Shown piece after piece: positions 1 through 11,343 of a DNA stretch of 64,000 nucleotides. Within the stretch, counting starts at the first letter, position 1; each line of letters opens with the position of its first letter. A program made the position numbers and the translations under genes. Source of the stretch: Laguncularia racemosa. Lineage: Eukaryota; Streptophyta; Magnoliopsida; Myrtales; Combretaceae. The notes under the pieces were generated by a model. It had not been told where the DNA came from, made no database searches, and worked only from the letters and a program-made list of their open reading frames with translations. The stretch covers positions 186,001 to 250,000 of the forward strand of contig JBBMOL010000377.1 in NCBI GenBank assembly GCA_037954665.1. Direction: 5' to 3'.

Positions 1-764
1 ATCATTGAAGTTTAATTCTTCACGAATTGTGAGATCTAATTGATTTACCTTTATTCTATTCTTTGTTTTCAGATATTTATATATCTTCTGGAAGTTTTGT
101 CAATGTTATCTTTGTTGATTGGTATGAATTAGAGCTCTTCTACTCAATTAGCGAGATAATATACTGTCAACTAGTACGTCAAACCCGTAATTGTTTGATA
201 GCTCTAGTTTCAGTGACACAATAACATGTTTGATTATAAAATAGATAGTCAAATTTATGTTATGGAGATATATGATCTTGTTTAAATAGGTTGTCTTATA
301 ATCTATTGGCATGAATCGGTAGTCTCTCTTGTTTGTAATGCTATTGATAGATTAAATCCTAAGAGCTTGTTTAGGGTTGTCTAATCAATAAGAGAAATAA
401 TCAAAGAGCGTGTTTTGATTATCAAGAAAGTAAGGAGAGATAGGTTATTAGAGCTTATTAATAACCATAACTAGTTTATCTTGGATAAAGGATAGAAAAA
501 TATTTGCATCGATGATCAATTCCTAGAATTAAACTATCTTGATTCCTTTGGCTAGGCTTTTATCATTATTCAAATTTTATTATCTGATTTCAGTATTATT
601 TTGATTCACAAACAAAACCCCCCATTCTTCTTTTCCTCTCTATCCTCTTTTAATAGAAATATATTTAACCAATCCCTATGGATATGACCCTACTCACTAC
701 TATACACAAATCATATAATTGTCTAGGAGTAGGTTTTTATTTTTGTTGGATTCGACACCCATCA
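1..764 (+). repeat. 5' LTR of element A (3' half)
   Basis: Near-identical to 9152-9915. It ends CACCCATCA at 764, a few bases before the primer-binding site. The start is beyond the window edge. Confidence 0.93.
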
Positions 765-769
765 AATTT

Positions 770-787
770 TGGCGCCGCTGCCAGGGA
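770..787 (+). other. Primer-binding site, tRNA-Asp type
   Basis: TGGCGCCGCTGCCAGGGA matches the complement of the plant tRNA-Asp 3' end (CCA included) at all but two positions. It begins 5 bp after the LTR end, as expected for minus-strand priming. The mismatches may reflect ageing. Confidence 0.85.
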
Positions 788-815
788 TTGGTGTCAAATT
801 TATTTCTATTCTTGT

Positions 816-3800
816 ATGACTCGTTCTTCTCATACAAGTGAACTCACTTATAATCCAGAGATTGAGAAGATTTTTAAGAGACAGCGAAGAGAAGCTAGGC
901 TTCGTAAAAAAGAAACCGTATCATCTTCATCCCCTGGACTGAACTTGGCATCGGATTTGTTTGATTCATCCATTGATTCTGAAAAAGAAGAAGATATGGC
1001 AAATCCTAAAAGAACATTAAGAGAATTGGCTGCACCAGATGTGAATCAACAACCACTTTGTATTCAATATCCTGAATTGGCTGTTGAGTTTGAGTTGAAA
1101 TCCGGTTTGATATATCTGCTACCTACCTTTCATGGTCTTGAGAATGAAGATCCTCACAAACATTTGAAAAAGTTTCATATAGTGTGTTCTAGCATGAGGC
1201 CGCAAGGAATATCCGACGATCAAATCAAGTTACGTGCTTTTCCATTTTCTTTAAGTACTAGAGCTAAAGATTGGTTGTTTTATTTGCCTCCAGGTTCTAT
1301 AACCACTTGGATAGATATGGTGAGGCTCTTCTTAGACAAAGTTTTCCCTGCGTCTAGAGCCGCTAGTATAAGAAGAGAGATTTGTGGCATCAAACAAAGG
1401 GATACCGAGACTCTTCATGAGTATTGGGAGAGGTTCAAGCAACTTTGTGCAAGCTATCCACAACATGGGATATCTGAACAACTTCTCATTCAATATTTCT
1501 ATGAAGGTCTGCTTCCGATGGAGAGGAAGATGATGGATGCTGCTAGTGGAGGCGCCATAGTGAATAAAACCCCTGGTCAAGCTAGGGAATTGATCTCCAT
1601 TATGGTTGCTAATTCGCAACAATTTGGGTATAGGCATGATACATCTTCAAGGAAGGTAAATGAGGTAAGTGTTTCTAACCTTGAACATCAAATTTCTAAC
1701 CTAACCTCCCTTGTGCAGCAGATAGCTCTTGGAAATACACAGCAGGTGAAGGCTTGTGGAATTTGTGCTGCTCCTAATCATCCTAGCGATATGTGTCCCT
1801 CATTGCAAGATGACAATCATGAACATGCCAATGCTGTAGGAGGATTCCCAGGACAGCCACAAAGGAAATATGATCCCTACTCGAATACTTATAATCCTGG
1901 ATGGAGGGATCATCCTAACTTCAGATATGGCAATAAACCACAAAATTTCCAACAATTCCAGCCTAAGCCATCAAACAAAGTACCACAAGCTCCTTCCACT
2001 TCAGGTATGTCTCTTGAGGAAATTGTTAAATCACTTGCTGTTAATACAAAACAATTTCAGGATGAGACAAAGCAGAGCATTCACAACTTGGAAAATCAGG
2101 TAAGCCAACTTGCTACTTCTATAAACAGGTTAGAAACTCAAGGTAAGTTACCCTCTCAGACTATCACAAATCCAAAGCAAAGTGCTAATGCAATTTCCTT
2201 GAGAAGTGGAACGAAATTGCAGGGATCAAATGAGAAAGGACATCGATCTAATCTTGAGGAAGAGACTGAGAATGAGACTGCAACTCCGAGCCAGCAGAAC
2301 AACCAGACCAGAGGATCCCTCATTGAACCACCAAAGGTCATGATAACAGCACCTCCTTTCCCTTCTAGATTAGCGAAAACCAAGAATGAAGCTGAAGAAA
2401 AAGAGATTCTTGAAACTTTTCGCAAAGTTGAGGTAAATATTCCTTTGCTGGATGCAATTAAGCAAGTACCTCGTTATGCTAAATTTCTCAAAGACTTGTG
2501 CACTAATAAAAGAAAGCTAAAAGGTAATGAAAAGATTAGTGTAGGTGAGAATGTTTTAGCTATTCTTCAGAAGAAGCTTCCTCCTAAATGTAAGGATCCA
2601 GGTATGTTTACTATTCCTTGCAAAATAGGTAATCTTGGAATCGCTAAAGCTATGTGTGATTTAGGAGCTTCAATCAATGTTATGCCTTTGTTTGTTTATC
2701 AATGTTTGAATGTCGGTCCCTTGAAGGAAACAAGTGTTATTGTTCAACTTGCTGATAGGTCCAATGTTTATCCTGAGGGAGTTCTAGAAGATGTTTTAGT
2801 ACAAGTTAATGGGTTGGTTTTCCCTGCAGATTTTTATGTGCTTGACATGGAGATTGATGATTCTCGTAATTCATCAATGATATTATTAGGGAGACCATTT
2901 CTTAAGACATCCAGAACGAAAATTGATGTACATGACAGTAACCTCACTATGGAATTTGATGGTGAAGTGATTAAATTTAACATTTATGATGCCATGAAAT
3001 ATCCTAGTGATATCTCCCCTGTTTTTGTTGTGGATGTTATTGACCCATTAACACAGGCTACATTTGACTTGATAGACGATGATGAGTTGAAAATTGTACT
3101 TAATAGGAGTTTTACTATTAATGCATTGAAAACTCTTAAGGAGAAGCTTGTAATATCCTCTTATTTGCAGGACATGATTTGGGAGTTGGAATCGTTAAAA
3201 CCTATCAGGTATGATGTGTCCTACATTAATTTACCCCCTTCTAACACAAGACTTCTTCCCTCTATTGTGCAGGCACCAAGGCTGGAATTAAAACCCTTAC
3301 CCGAACATCTAAAGTATATTTTCTTAGGAGAAAATGAGACTCTTGCTGTGATAGTCTCTAACAAACTAAGTACTTTAGAAGAAGAAAAGTTGATTCAGGT
3401 GTTAAGAGAGTATAAAGAAGCCATTGGATGGTCCATAGCTGATATCAAAGGACTAAGCCCCTCCACTTGCATGCACAAGATATTAATGGAAGATAATTGC
3501 AAACCTTCAAGGGAAGTTCAGCGTCGTTTGAATCCACCTATGATGGATGTAGTTAAGAAAGAAATCTTTAAACTGCTTGATGCAGGTATGATCTATCCAA
3601 TTTCCGATAGCAAATGGGTAAGTCCAATTCAAGTTGTTCCAAAGAAAACGGGCTTAACTGTGATTGAAAACTCTGATGGTGAGTTAATTCCTACTCGGGT
3701 TCAAAATGGATGGAGGGTTTGTGTTGATTACAGGAAGTTAAATGCGTCAACTAGAAAAGATCACTTCCCTCTTCCTTTTCTTAATCAGATGCTTGAACGT

Positions 3801-3935
3801 TTGGCTGGCCATTCTCACTATTGTTGTCTTGATGGTTATTCAGGTTTTCATCAAATTCCAGTGGCACCGGAAGATCAAGAGAAGACTACTTTCACATGTC
3901 TAATGACTCAGGTAAGTGAGTTAAGAGTATCCTAA
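816..3935 (+). CDS. Gag-protease-reverse transcriptase polyprotein of element A, truncated in RT
   Basis: One open frame. The ATG at 816 is preferred over the in-frame ATG at 678 because 678 lies inside the LTR and upstream of the primer-binding site. Gag (residues about 100-290) carries the plant retrotransposon capsid signature around AKDWLFYLPPGS and a CX2CX4HX4C zinc knuckle near residue 313. An aspartic-protease core DLGAS lies near 615. Reverse transcriptase starts near 900, with VPKKTG and WRVCVDYRKLN visible, and follows the family up to TTFTC. The last eleven codons before the stop at 3933-3935 are foreign: they come from the inserted 3' UTR fragment. The catalytic RT motif with paired aspartates, RNase H and the first part of integrase are missing. 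No internal stop is present in about 1,030 codons, so the break may be fairly recent. Confidence 0.9.
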   Translation: MTRSSHTSELTYNPEIEKIFKRQRREARLRKKETVSSSSPGLNLASDLFDSSIDSEKEEDMANPKRTLRELAAPDVNQQPLCIQYPELAVEFELKSGLIYLLPTFHGLENEDPHKHLKKFHIVCSSMRPQGISDDQIKLRAFPFSLSTRAKDWLFYLPPGSITTWIDMVRLFLDKVFPASRAASIRREICGIKQRDTETLHEYWERFKQLCASYPQHGISEQLLIQYFYEGLLPMERKMMDAASGGAIVNKTPGQARELISIMVANSQQFGYRHDTSSRKVNEVSVSNLEHQISNLTSLVQQIALGNTQQVKACGICAAPNHPSDMCPSLQDDNHEHANAVGGFPGQPQRKYDPYSNTYNPGWRDHPNFRYGNKPQNFQQFQPKPSNKVPQAPSTSGMSLEEIVKSLAVNTKQFQDETKQSIHNLENQVSQLATSINRLETQGKLPSQTITNPKQSANAISLRSGTKLQGSNEKGHRSNLEEETENETATPSQQNNQTRGSLIEPPKVMITAPPFPSRLAKTKNEAEEKEILETFRKVEVNIPLLDAIKQVPRYAKFLKDLCTNKRKLKGNEKISVGENVLAILQKKLPPKCKDPGMFTIPCKIGNLGIAKAMCDLGASINVMPLFVYQCLNVGPLKETSVIVQLADRSNVYPEGVLEDVLVQVNGLVFPADFYVLDMEIDDSRNSSMILLGRPFLKTSRTKIDVHDSNLTMEFDGEVIKFNIYDAMKYPSDISPVFVVDVIDPLTQATFDLIDDDELKIVLNRSFTINALKTLKEKLVISSYLQDMIWELESLKPIRYDVSYINLPPSNTRLLPSIVQAPRLELKPLPEHLKYIFLGENETLAVIVSNKLSTLEEEKLIQVLREYKEAIGWSIADIKGLSPSTCMHKILMEDNCKPSREVQRRLNPPMMDVVKKEIFKLLDAGMIYPISDSKWVSPIQVVPKKTGLTVIENSDGELIPTRVQNGWRVCVDYRKLNASTRKDHFPLPFLNQMLERLAGHSHYCCLDGYSGFHQIPVAPEDQEKTTFTCLMTQVSELRVS

Positions 3936-4148
3936 CTTAAATATTAGTGTGAGGAAGAGTTTGTAGGGGTCCCTTTAAAACCTGGTCACTTGGGTGATGA
4001 GCTCGAGATGTGCCGACTCAATGAACTCACAATAACGTGAAGGGCAGAAAGGCAAAATTTTAATATATTAATAAAAGCCAGTTGATATGGGCAGGCTTTA
4101 GTCCCTCAGAAGAGTGAAGTTAGACTCCACTATCAATCTGAGCAAATG

Positions 4149-4188
<40 letters not shown>

Positions 4189-4581
4189 AAGAATGAAATA
4201 AGACTATTATAAAAAGGAAAAAAATCTAGGGGAAGAGTGGATACCATATGCTTTAACATTGTGTTATCTTATTCAGATAAGTAATTAAAGAGATTTTATA
4301 CTTGCTAGTTGCTTTTGAAGTTTAAATGAGTGTTTTGCTTTATTGGACTGAGAATTTATCTTTTGAAATAAGAATTCGGTGGTTAAACATTAGGAATAAA
4401 AGTTAGTCTTTCCAGATTAACTACTCAATTTTTTCTAAGTATACTAGTTACATCTTGTCAGTTTAGTTAGAGTGGTAGGCACTATCTTTTCAAATCAATT
4501 ATGAGGAAAGAAAATTTTGTATTTTCATTTGACAGATTATTAATTGCTTGAGGACAAGCAGAAGTTCAACTATGGGGGAGT
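3900..4581 (+). repeat. Displaced Athila-type 3' untranslated region inside pol
   Basis: From about 3900 the sequence stops following RT and instead matches the element's own downstream region (about 7803-8451): shared stretches include GAGTTAAGAGTAT, CCGACTCAATGAACTCAC and TTGCTTGAGGACAAGCA. It ends in a polypurine tract (TATGGGGGAG) directly before an LTR start. It is more diverged from 7803-8451 than two LTRs of one element would be, so it comes from a related copy. Confidence 0.8.
4151..4185. repeat. (AT)n microsatellite
   Basis: About 35 bp of uninterrupted AT dinucleotides within the displaced 3' UTR; the corresponding part of 7803-8451 lacks it, so it expanded in this copy. Confidence 0.95.
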
Positions 4582-6013
4582 TGATAAGGCATATTTTATC
4601 ATGTTGCATGTTGCGATTGGTATATATATTATTGTCAATTATTAGAAATTTCCAATAAAAAGATACTTAAATTCCATTTATGTTAATATCTTAGGGATTA
4701 ATGGACTTGAAGATGTACATGATGCAAAACATGAAGAAATCACAAGCAAGGGATGAGACACGGCCGTGCCTAAAAGAAGAAGGAAAGAAAAAAATGCCGA
4801 AAAGCTTATGGAGTTATCCCACGGCCGTGGTTTATGTGGTGGCAGTAACAACCACATTACCCACGGCCATGCCTCATGTGGTGGACTGCCGACTTTTCAT
4901 ATTCTTGTGCAATTTGTACGTTTCTATGGAGCATAAAAGGAGGGGTGAGAAAGAAAAGAAAAAAACACGATCGGGGGGAGGAGAGGAGATTTTGAACAAT
5001 TTGGCAGATTTGAGAACTTTGTTTTGAGAAACTTTAGCTTTTTACAAGGGAATTGAGGATTGAATTTAATTGTACTTCCATCAATTGAGATCAAGTCAGA
5101 AATCTCTGAAGAGTTGTTTTAGGATCTTATTTCCAGATTTGCTACATCTTGGTGACTTCTTATCCTAATCATATTTTGCATTTCTGTGAATTGGTTTTTA
5201 TGTCTTTAATGGATTCTTTAACATTTTTCGTTGAATTTTGTCTTGTTGTTATCTATTGTATGGCTGGCTAATTTCATTTGTAGGAATAGTGGATGAAGCC
5301 CTAGTTTGCTAAAATGATCAGTGTAGTTTGGTTATGAGATTGACATATATGTGGAGTATTCATGTTGAGAATTCCTATAATTTCAGTTTAATTATGATAA
5401 GATTAGATTGTTAGAAATCCAATCAATACAAAAGTGGAGATAGGATTTGTTAGGAATTCTTAATTAGACTAATGATTCAAAGCAAAAGCGGCGTTAATTG
5501 GTTTAATTAGGGTTCATATAGAGATTAAAGCTATGTTCTAATTAATTATTCACTGAGAGATTAGGGATAATTGTATTAGGGCATAAGGCGATCATAGCAT
5601 TGAAAAATGTATGAGAGTATATTAGAATCCTCTGTTAATTAGAGATACGAAAGTGGACTAATTGATTTGAGGTTTAAAATGTTGAACTCACGTGAATAAC
5701 CACATATAAGTTGATTTCAATAATTTAACAGTAGTTTGATTAGCATGACTAGGGTGAATTCTGAATTCCTACTATTTAATTGGAAGCATTTATAAGAATC
5801 TTATAATTCTCATTAGCATAGAACTTAATTTAATCTCTTTAGTTAAATATAAAAAAGATTCCTGTTTGAATTACCTAAATATCAGTATAAGTTATTATAG
5901 GTGTGGTAATCTTTTTAGTCTTCGAGGGAACGATACTCTACTCATCATATATTACTTGATTGCGACCTAGTATACTTGCTAGCGGTTTCACATATACATT
6001 TCACTAGTGATCA
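4582..6013 (+). repeat. LTR of a second Athila-type element, embedded in pol of A
   Basis: Starts TGATAAGG straight after a polypurine tract and ends ATCA at 6013. The length (1,432 bp) is close to A's LTR (1,464 bp) and the internal order is similar, but it is clearly diverged: a different subfamily. It contains CACGGCCGTG-type palindromes at about 4760-4870. The next base after its end is integrase coding sequence, not a primer-binding site, so it is not the 5' LTR of anything here. Short open frames inside it (for example 4701-5027) show no coding support. Confidence 0.75.
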
Positions 6014-7008
6014 GTAAGTCTTGTGAACGATGTCAAAAAATTGGCAACTTAGGACGTAGAGACCAAATGCCACTTACCCCTATTCTTGCTTGTGAAATAT
6101 TTGATATATGGGGTATTGACTTTATGGGTCCTTTTCCTCCTTCTTTCGGTAATGTTTACATCCTTCTTATTATGGATTATGTTTCAAAATGGGTGGAAGC
6201 CAAAGAGACCCGAACTAATGATGCCAAAGTTGTTGTGGATTTTGTTAAATCTCATATTTTTGCTAGGTTCAGGACACCAAAGGCTCTTATCAGTGATCGT
6301 GGCACACACTTTTGTAATAGAGTAGTGGAAACTCTACTTAAAAAGTACAAGGTCACTCATTGCACTTCCACCGCATACCACCCTCAAACCAATGGATTGG
6401 CAGAAGTTTCAAATTGAGAAATCAAGTATATTCTGGAAAAAACCGTCAATCCAAGCAAGAAAGATTGGAGCACAAGACTTGAAGATGCATTATGGGCCTA
6501 CCGGACAGCTTACAAGACCCCTATAGGTATGTCTCCTTACCATTTGATATTTGATAAACCATGTCATCTCCCTGTGGAGTTGGAACATAGGGCGTACTGG
6601 GCTGTAAAACAATGTAACATGCAAATGAATGAGATTGGTGAGCACAGGAAACTTCAATTACAAGAACTTGAGGAAATTCGAAGAGAAGCTTATGAGAGTA
6701 CTAAAATCTACAAGGAAAAAACAAAGGATTTTCATGATCAAATGATTTCTCGAAAGAATTTTTCCGTAGGTGAAAAAGTATTACTTTATCATTCTCGATT
6801 GAAGTTGTTTTCTGGAAAACTACGATCACGGTGGGTTGGTCCTTTTGTTATCACTAACATATTTTCACATGGTGCAGTTGAGATCGCAAGTCTTGAAACT
6901 GGTAAGAACTTCAAAGTCAATGGTCATCACTTGAAACCTTTTTATGAAGGATTTCAAGTATGTAATATTGAAGAAACCAGTTTAACTTACCCCGAGTATT
7001 GTGATTAA
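6014..7008 (+). pseudogene. Integrase of element A, 5'-truncated with one nonsense codon
   Basis: Catalyses strand transfer of element cDNA in the family. The frame opens inside the zinc-binding region (KSCERCQ, the second cysteine pair; the histidine pair is lost). The core follows: WGIDFMGPFP with the first catalytic aspartate, ISDRGTHF with the second, and the region around HPQTNG with the glutamate close to the stop. A single in-frame TGA at 6415-6417 stands where relatives have arginine, consistent with CGA to TGA by deamination of a methylated CpG. Beyond it the frame stays open through the C-terminal DNA-binding part (KVLLYHSRLKLF...RWVGPF) to TAA at 7008. No frameshift is visible. Confidence 0.88.
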
Positions 7009-8435
7009 TTACAAGAACGTCTAGCCAAAGACGTTAAAGAAAGGCGCTTCATGGGAGGCAACCCATATCAATTTATTTTATTTTAGTTTTGTTTTGATTT
7101 TTTTTTTCTTTTGATTAGCTACAGCAAGGGTATATATCATCAGATGACACTCTCTAGTGCTTAAGGGGAGAACTCCAATTACTCTACACTTTATACCAGG
7201 GAAGTACCAGTATTCCTTTGCTCTTATTCTCTAATGTTCCTTATGTTGTTAATTCCTCTTTAATTGTGCTGAATTAGGAATAGTGCGGACACTGTTCAAA
7301 CTAAGTGTGGGGGAGAGGGTAATAAAATATAGAGAATAGAGAATTGACTCATACTTTGAATGTTTGTCCTTAAGAAATTTTAAGCCAAATTTTTCAAAAT
7401 TTTCATGAAATCTGGAGATTGTACTAAATGTTGTAATAAGCATCTACAAAATGTGAAATTGACTTGTTCAAGTGTTTTACTCACCTACTGTTGTGATTAG
7501 AATACTTGGTTAAAATTGAGTAGTGAAATCCTTAAGAAACAAATTTACCTTGTATTTAGCTTTAGAATTGGATGTTTAAGACCAAGTCTAGTTCTTAAGT
7601 GAAAAATAAACAAGTTTACTTCTAGGTTATATTAGTTACTGTATACTCTTTGAAGTTGTTTTTGAAACAATGATAACACTTAGTGAAAGATGTTGAAGAA
7701 ACTTTTTCCTTAGTAACCCTTTAAACCGGATAACTATTATTACTCTAGCAATAATTGAAAAAAAAAAGTGTGAAAAAAGAATCAAGCATAGCCATTACTC
7801 CAATGATTCAAATAATTATTGAGTTAAGAGTATTCAAACTTGAATGTTAGAGTGAGGAAGAGTCCGTAGGGGTATCTTAAAACCCGGTCACTTGAGTGAC
7901 GAGCTCGGGATGTTGCCGACTCAATGAACTCACTATAACGATAAGGGTAGAAAAGGCGAAAGTTCATGAAAAGAAACGGGCAAAAACCCGTCAAAATAGA
8001 TGCTTGATTAAATAAAAAGAACATGAATGTAAAAATTTATTGAATGAAATAAGACTTATAATAAAAAGGGAGAAAATCTAGGGAAAGAGTAGATACTATA
8101 TGCTTTTACTTTATGTTGCAAAGATTATATACTTGCTAATATCCAATGAAGTTTAATTCGGTGTTTTTCCTTATTGAATTAAGTATTTACTTTTGGAATA
8201 AAAGTTCTTTTGCTAAACATGAGGATTAAAGTTTGTTTTGTTTATATTAGCTATTAAATTTTGTCTATGGTAATTTAATCACAAGAAACCAGTTTGGTTA
8301 GAGCAGTAGACATTAAAATTACAAGTCATGAATTATAAATGAATAGATGCTTGAAATGATGAAAAGAAATTTCGTATAATCTATGACGGATTTCTCAATT
8401 GATTTGATTCAATTGCTTGAGGACAAGCAAGAGTT
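7009..8435 (+). other. Non-coding region between integrase and 3' LTR of A
   Basis: About 1.4 kb without a credible reading frame; an Athila env-like ORF was looked for and not found. Landmarks: GGCGCTTCATGGGAGGCAAC at about 7044, a block I recognise downstream of pol in Athila-type elements; a purine-rich GTGGGGGAGAGGGTAAT near 7307, resembling a second polypurine tract; and from about 7803 the segment shared with 3900-4581. Confidence 0.7.
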
Positions 8436-8451
8436 TAAGTGTGGGGGAATT
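8436..8451 (+). other. Polypurine tract of element A
   Basis: AAGTGTGGGGGAATT directly before the LTR start TGATAG at 8452; primes plus-strand DNA synthesis in the family. Confidence 0.8.
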
Positions 8452-9915
8452 TGATAGAGCCATTTTATACTAAATCTTTATAGTATGAATGGCGTTAATC
8501 TATTATTGATTTTATAGAAATCATAAGGAAATGGTACTTAATTTTATTATGGTGATAAATCAGGTTTAATGGAGTCAAGAGTGCTAATTCAAGTGATTTA
8601 GAGAAGTCATCTACAATTTGGATCAAAGACAAGGATTTACACCGCCGGAGGAAAGTACATGGGCGTGTATTTGAAGTACACGGCCATGTACTTGGTTTGG
8701 AATCAACAGAAACATACACGGTTGAAGTACACGGCTGTGTATCTGTCTTGAAGAACCAACAGAAGGAGGCACGACTTGTGATCTAGCCATGGTGGAAGCC
8801 GTAGCATACACTGAACAAGGATGATGATATGTGAATTATCAACAGAGGAAGGCACGGTTCGAAATCTGGCCGTGTTGGTGGGCGTGCCAGGCGGACGATT
8901 ATTCCCTTCTCGAGATTTACTTGAAAAAGGAAAGATATATTCGTATCTTGCTAGCTAAAGATCCTTTGCCATTCCTTTAACAATATAAATAGAACCAACC
9001 CTAGAGGAGAGAGGGGGATTATTTTTTGGACAGGAAGGAAGAAGGAGAGGCAGAGCAAGGGAGACCGGAAACAGAGATTTTTCATGTTTTCACTTTTACT
9101 TTTCGTTTTAAGGATGAACATGTGTAGCTAAGCAGATTTTCTAGCCAAAGGATCATTGAAGTTTAATTCTTCACGAATTGTGAGATCTAATTGATTTACC
9201 TTTATTCTATTCTTTGTTTTCGGATATTTATATATCTTCTGGAAGTTTTGTCAATGTTATCTTTGTTGATTGGTATGAATTAGAGCTTTTCTACTCAATT
9301 AGCGAGATAATATACTGTCAACTAGTACGTCAAACGCGTAATTGTTTGATAGCTCTAGTTTCGGTGACACAATAACATGTTTGATTATAAAATAGATAGT
9401 CAAATTTATGTTATGGAAATATATGATCTTGTTTAAATAGGTTATCTTATAATCTATTGGCATGAATTGGTAGTCTCTCTTGTTTGTAATGCTATTAATA
9501 GATTAAATCCTAAGAGCTTGTTTAGGGTTGTCTAATCAATAAGAGGAATAATCGAAGAGCATGTTTTGATTATCAAGAAAGTAAGGAGAGATAGGTTATT
9601 AGAGCTTGTTAATAACCATAACCAGTTTATGTTGGATAAAGGATGGAAAAATATTAGCATCGATGATCAATTCATAGAATTAAACTATCTTGATTCCTTT
9701 GGCTAGGCTTTTATCATTATTCAAATTTTATTATCTGATTTCAGTATTATTTTGATTCACAAACAAACCCCCCCATTCTTCTTTTCCTCTCTATTCTTTT
9801 TTAATAGAAATATATTTAACCAATCCCTGTGGATATGACCCTACTCACTACTATACACAAATCATATAATTGTCTAAGAGTAGGTTTTTATTTTTATTGG
9901 ATTCGACACCCATCA
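8452..9915 (+). repeat. 3' LTR of element A
   Basis: 1,464 bp, TGATAGAGCC...CACCCATCA. Its last 764 bp match the window's first 764 bp. A TATA-like TATAAAT at 8984-8990 is the probable core promoter. The upstream U3 part holds palindromic CACGGCCATG-type motifs (about 8640-8890) like those in the embedded LTR and in elements B, F, G, H and I. Confidence 0.92.
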
Positions 9916-10252
9916 GTACCTATCAGGTTGTAGTGGTATATACCACCACTTGACAGCGATTAAGTGATTCCACTCTAAATTTCGATGTAACCACCAGTTA
10001 CAAAGTCAGAGGACCTTTAGAGCTTACCCTCATTCCCGTAGGTGTCCTTTTTATTTATTTTCTCTATCTATTCTTATTTTTTGTTTTGTCTTATTTGTTT
10101 TTGCAAATGAAAAGTAATGTGGCACCGTGAGCATAAAGATGCAATTCTATTAAAGTCTAAAATTTTTGTCTTTGTAATCTCTTTTCCCTGTATTTCTTCA
10201 GTTTTGTAAAATTTTGATTTTCCCCCATTTTCTTTTTGTAATTTGTAGTAAA
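9916..10252 (+). other. Leader of element C
   Basis: No coding potential seen. A stretch near 9965 (GTGATTCCACT) partly resembles the tRNA-Arg-type primer-binding site of Tat elements, but too weakly to call. T-rich sequence precedes the first ORF. Confidence 0.4.
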
Positions 10253-11343
10253 ATGGAGAATCAAACTAAAGGCCAATCAGAGTATGTCAATGAAATCCAC
10301 ATGGATCAGTATGCTTATCCTACAGAAACCTTATATAGGTGGTTCGATACATTTAATCAAGAACATTAGGATTGCATTATGTAGAAGATCGGCCCGGTGA
10401 TGTCTCTAATGAAGGTACAACTTAAGTGGGACCTAATCAAAGCTATGGCCCATTTTTGGGATCTTTGATTCATCACTGTTCAATTTTGGGCCATATAATT
10501 TGGCACCTACCTTATTGGTGTATACTTAATTACTCTAGGCCCCTGCCATGGAAAATGGAATAGTGACCCAAATTTGGAAGCCTAGCTAGTCAACATGTTT
10601 TTATCACCTATTAGGGGTTGGGAAAAGTGACATTGTTGAAGCACTGACTGAATGCAAAGACAAGTGTACCCAGTTTTCCACATTGGGTAGTTGGTATAAG
10701 TACTCATCAGTATATCTCAATAGGTAAGACATTTTCTATGGAGGATATGATGATTGGTAAAGGAACCGCATCAATGCATTCATATTGGCAGTGTTTGAAA
10801 CCATTCTTTTCTTACAAGGGTGATCTAACATCCATTTCAAGGTGGCTGAGCTAGTCACCTAATTTCTAACAGGTTGTCCTATGTTCGGGTAATATTGACA
10901 AAACAATTCTAGTCCTTGAATTCTGTGAACCGACAAGGTTATGACTTGTTCAAAGGCAGGCCTACCTTATTAATATTATGGTTTGTCAGCTACATCAAAG
11001 CGTTTGAAGCAGATTTAACGAAGGGATCCTTAGCTCCACAAATAGACATAGTGGATAACCTTGCTACGCAGGTTAAGTTACCTAGTGATACATCCACTTA
11101 GCAATGGTGCAGGCCACTCAACATGATTATGCTATGAGACAATGCATGGATGGCTAGGTGGAATCATTACACTAAGGCCATACATGGATGTAAGGAGTAT
11201 CTAAGTGTACTTCTAGTTAGTATTATAGGTTGTACTGATTACTTCCCAGCTCAAGCTATCAAACAATTGGGCCCTTTGCAAGACATTACCTACATAAGGT
11301 CCTTAGAACAGGTAACCCTCAACTATCAAGATGCTAACATACC
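10253..11343 (+). pseudogene. Element C upstream ORF, 5' part, interrupted by element B
   Basis: The ATG at 10253 opens MENQTKGQSEY. After about 40 codons stops and frame changes appear, but segments such as LKWDLIKAMAHFWDL still resemble the extra ORF carried before gag by Tat/Ogre elements, whose function is unknown. The last readable part (11150-11343) includes ACTARWNHYTKAIHG-like residues and the QLGPLQDI motif. B's LTR begins at 11344; the target duplication ATACC lies in codons of this frame, and the same frame resumes right after B at 29634. Broken and non-functional. Confidence 0.6.

Larger units (their letters stand above)
1..9915 (+). mobile_element. Element A: Athila-like Ty3 LTR retrotransposon, 5' LTR cut by window edge
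   Basis: A Ty3-type element with LTR, tRNA-Asp primer-binding site, gag-protease-RT frame, integrase, long 3' untranslated region, polypurine tract and 3' LTR, all on the plus strand. Positions 1-764 match 9152-9915 with no net length change, so roughly the first 700 bp of the 5' LTR lie outside the window. LTRs begin TGAT and end ATCA. The tRNA-Asp site and the gag-pol style place it in the Athila lineage by family knowledge. Its pol is interrupted at 3900-6013 by the 3' end of a related element, and no env-like frame follows integrase, so it cannot move on its own. The expected duplication partner of GTACC (9916-9920) is outside the window. Confidence 0.9.

Noticed and set aside
678..815. 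Upstream in-frame ATG as start of the Athila polyprotein
   Set aside because: It lies in the LTR and the frame crosses the primer-binding site; the ATG at 816 is the first after it.
4701..5027. 108-codon frame in the embedded LTR
   Set aside because: It lies wholly inside LTR U3, spans palindromic repeats and has no counterpart in A's LTR.
7009..8451. Possible env-like ORF of the Athila element
   Set aside because: All frames are short and stop-rich, and no signal peptide, transmembrane segment or conserved region is visible.
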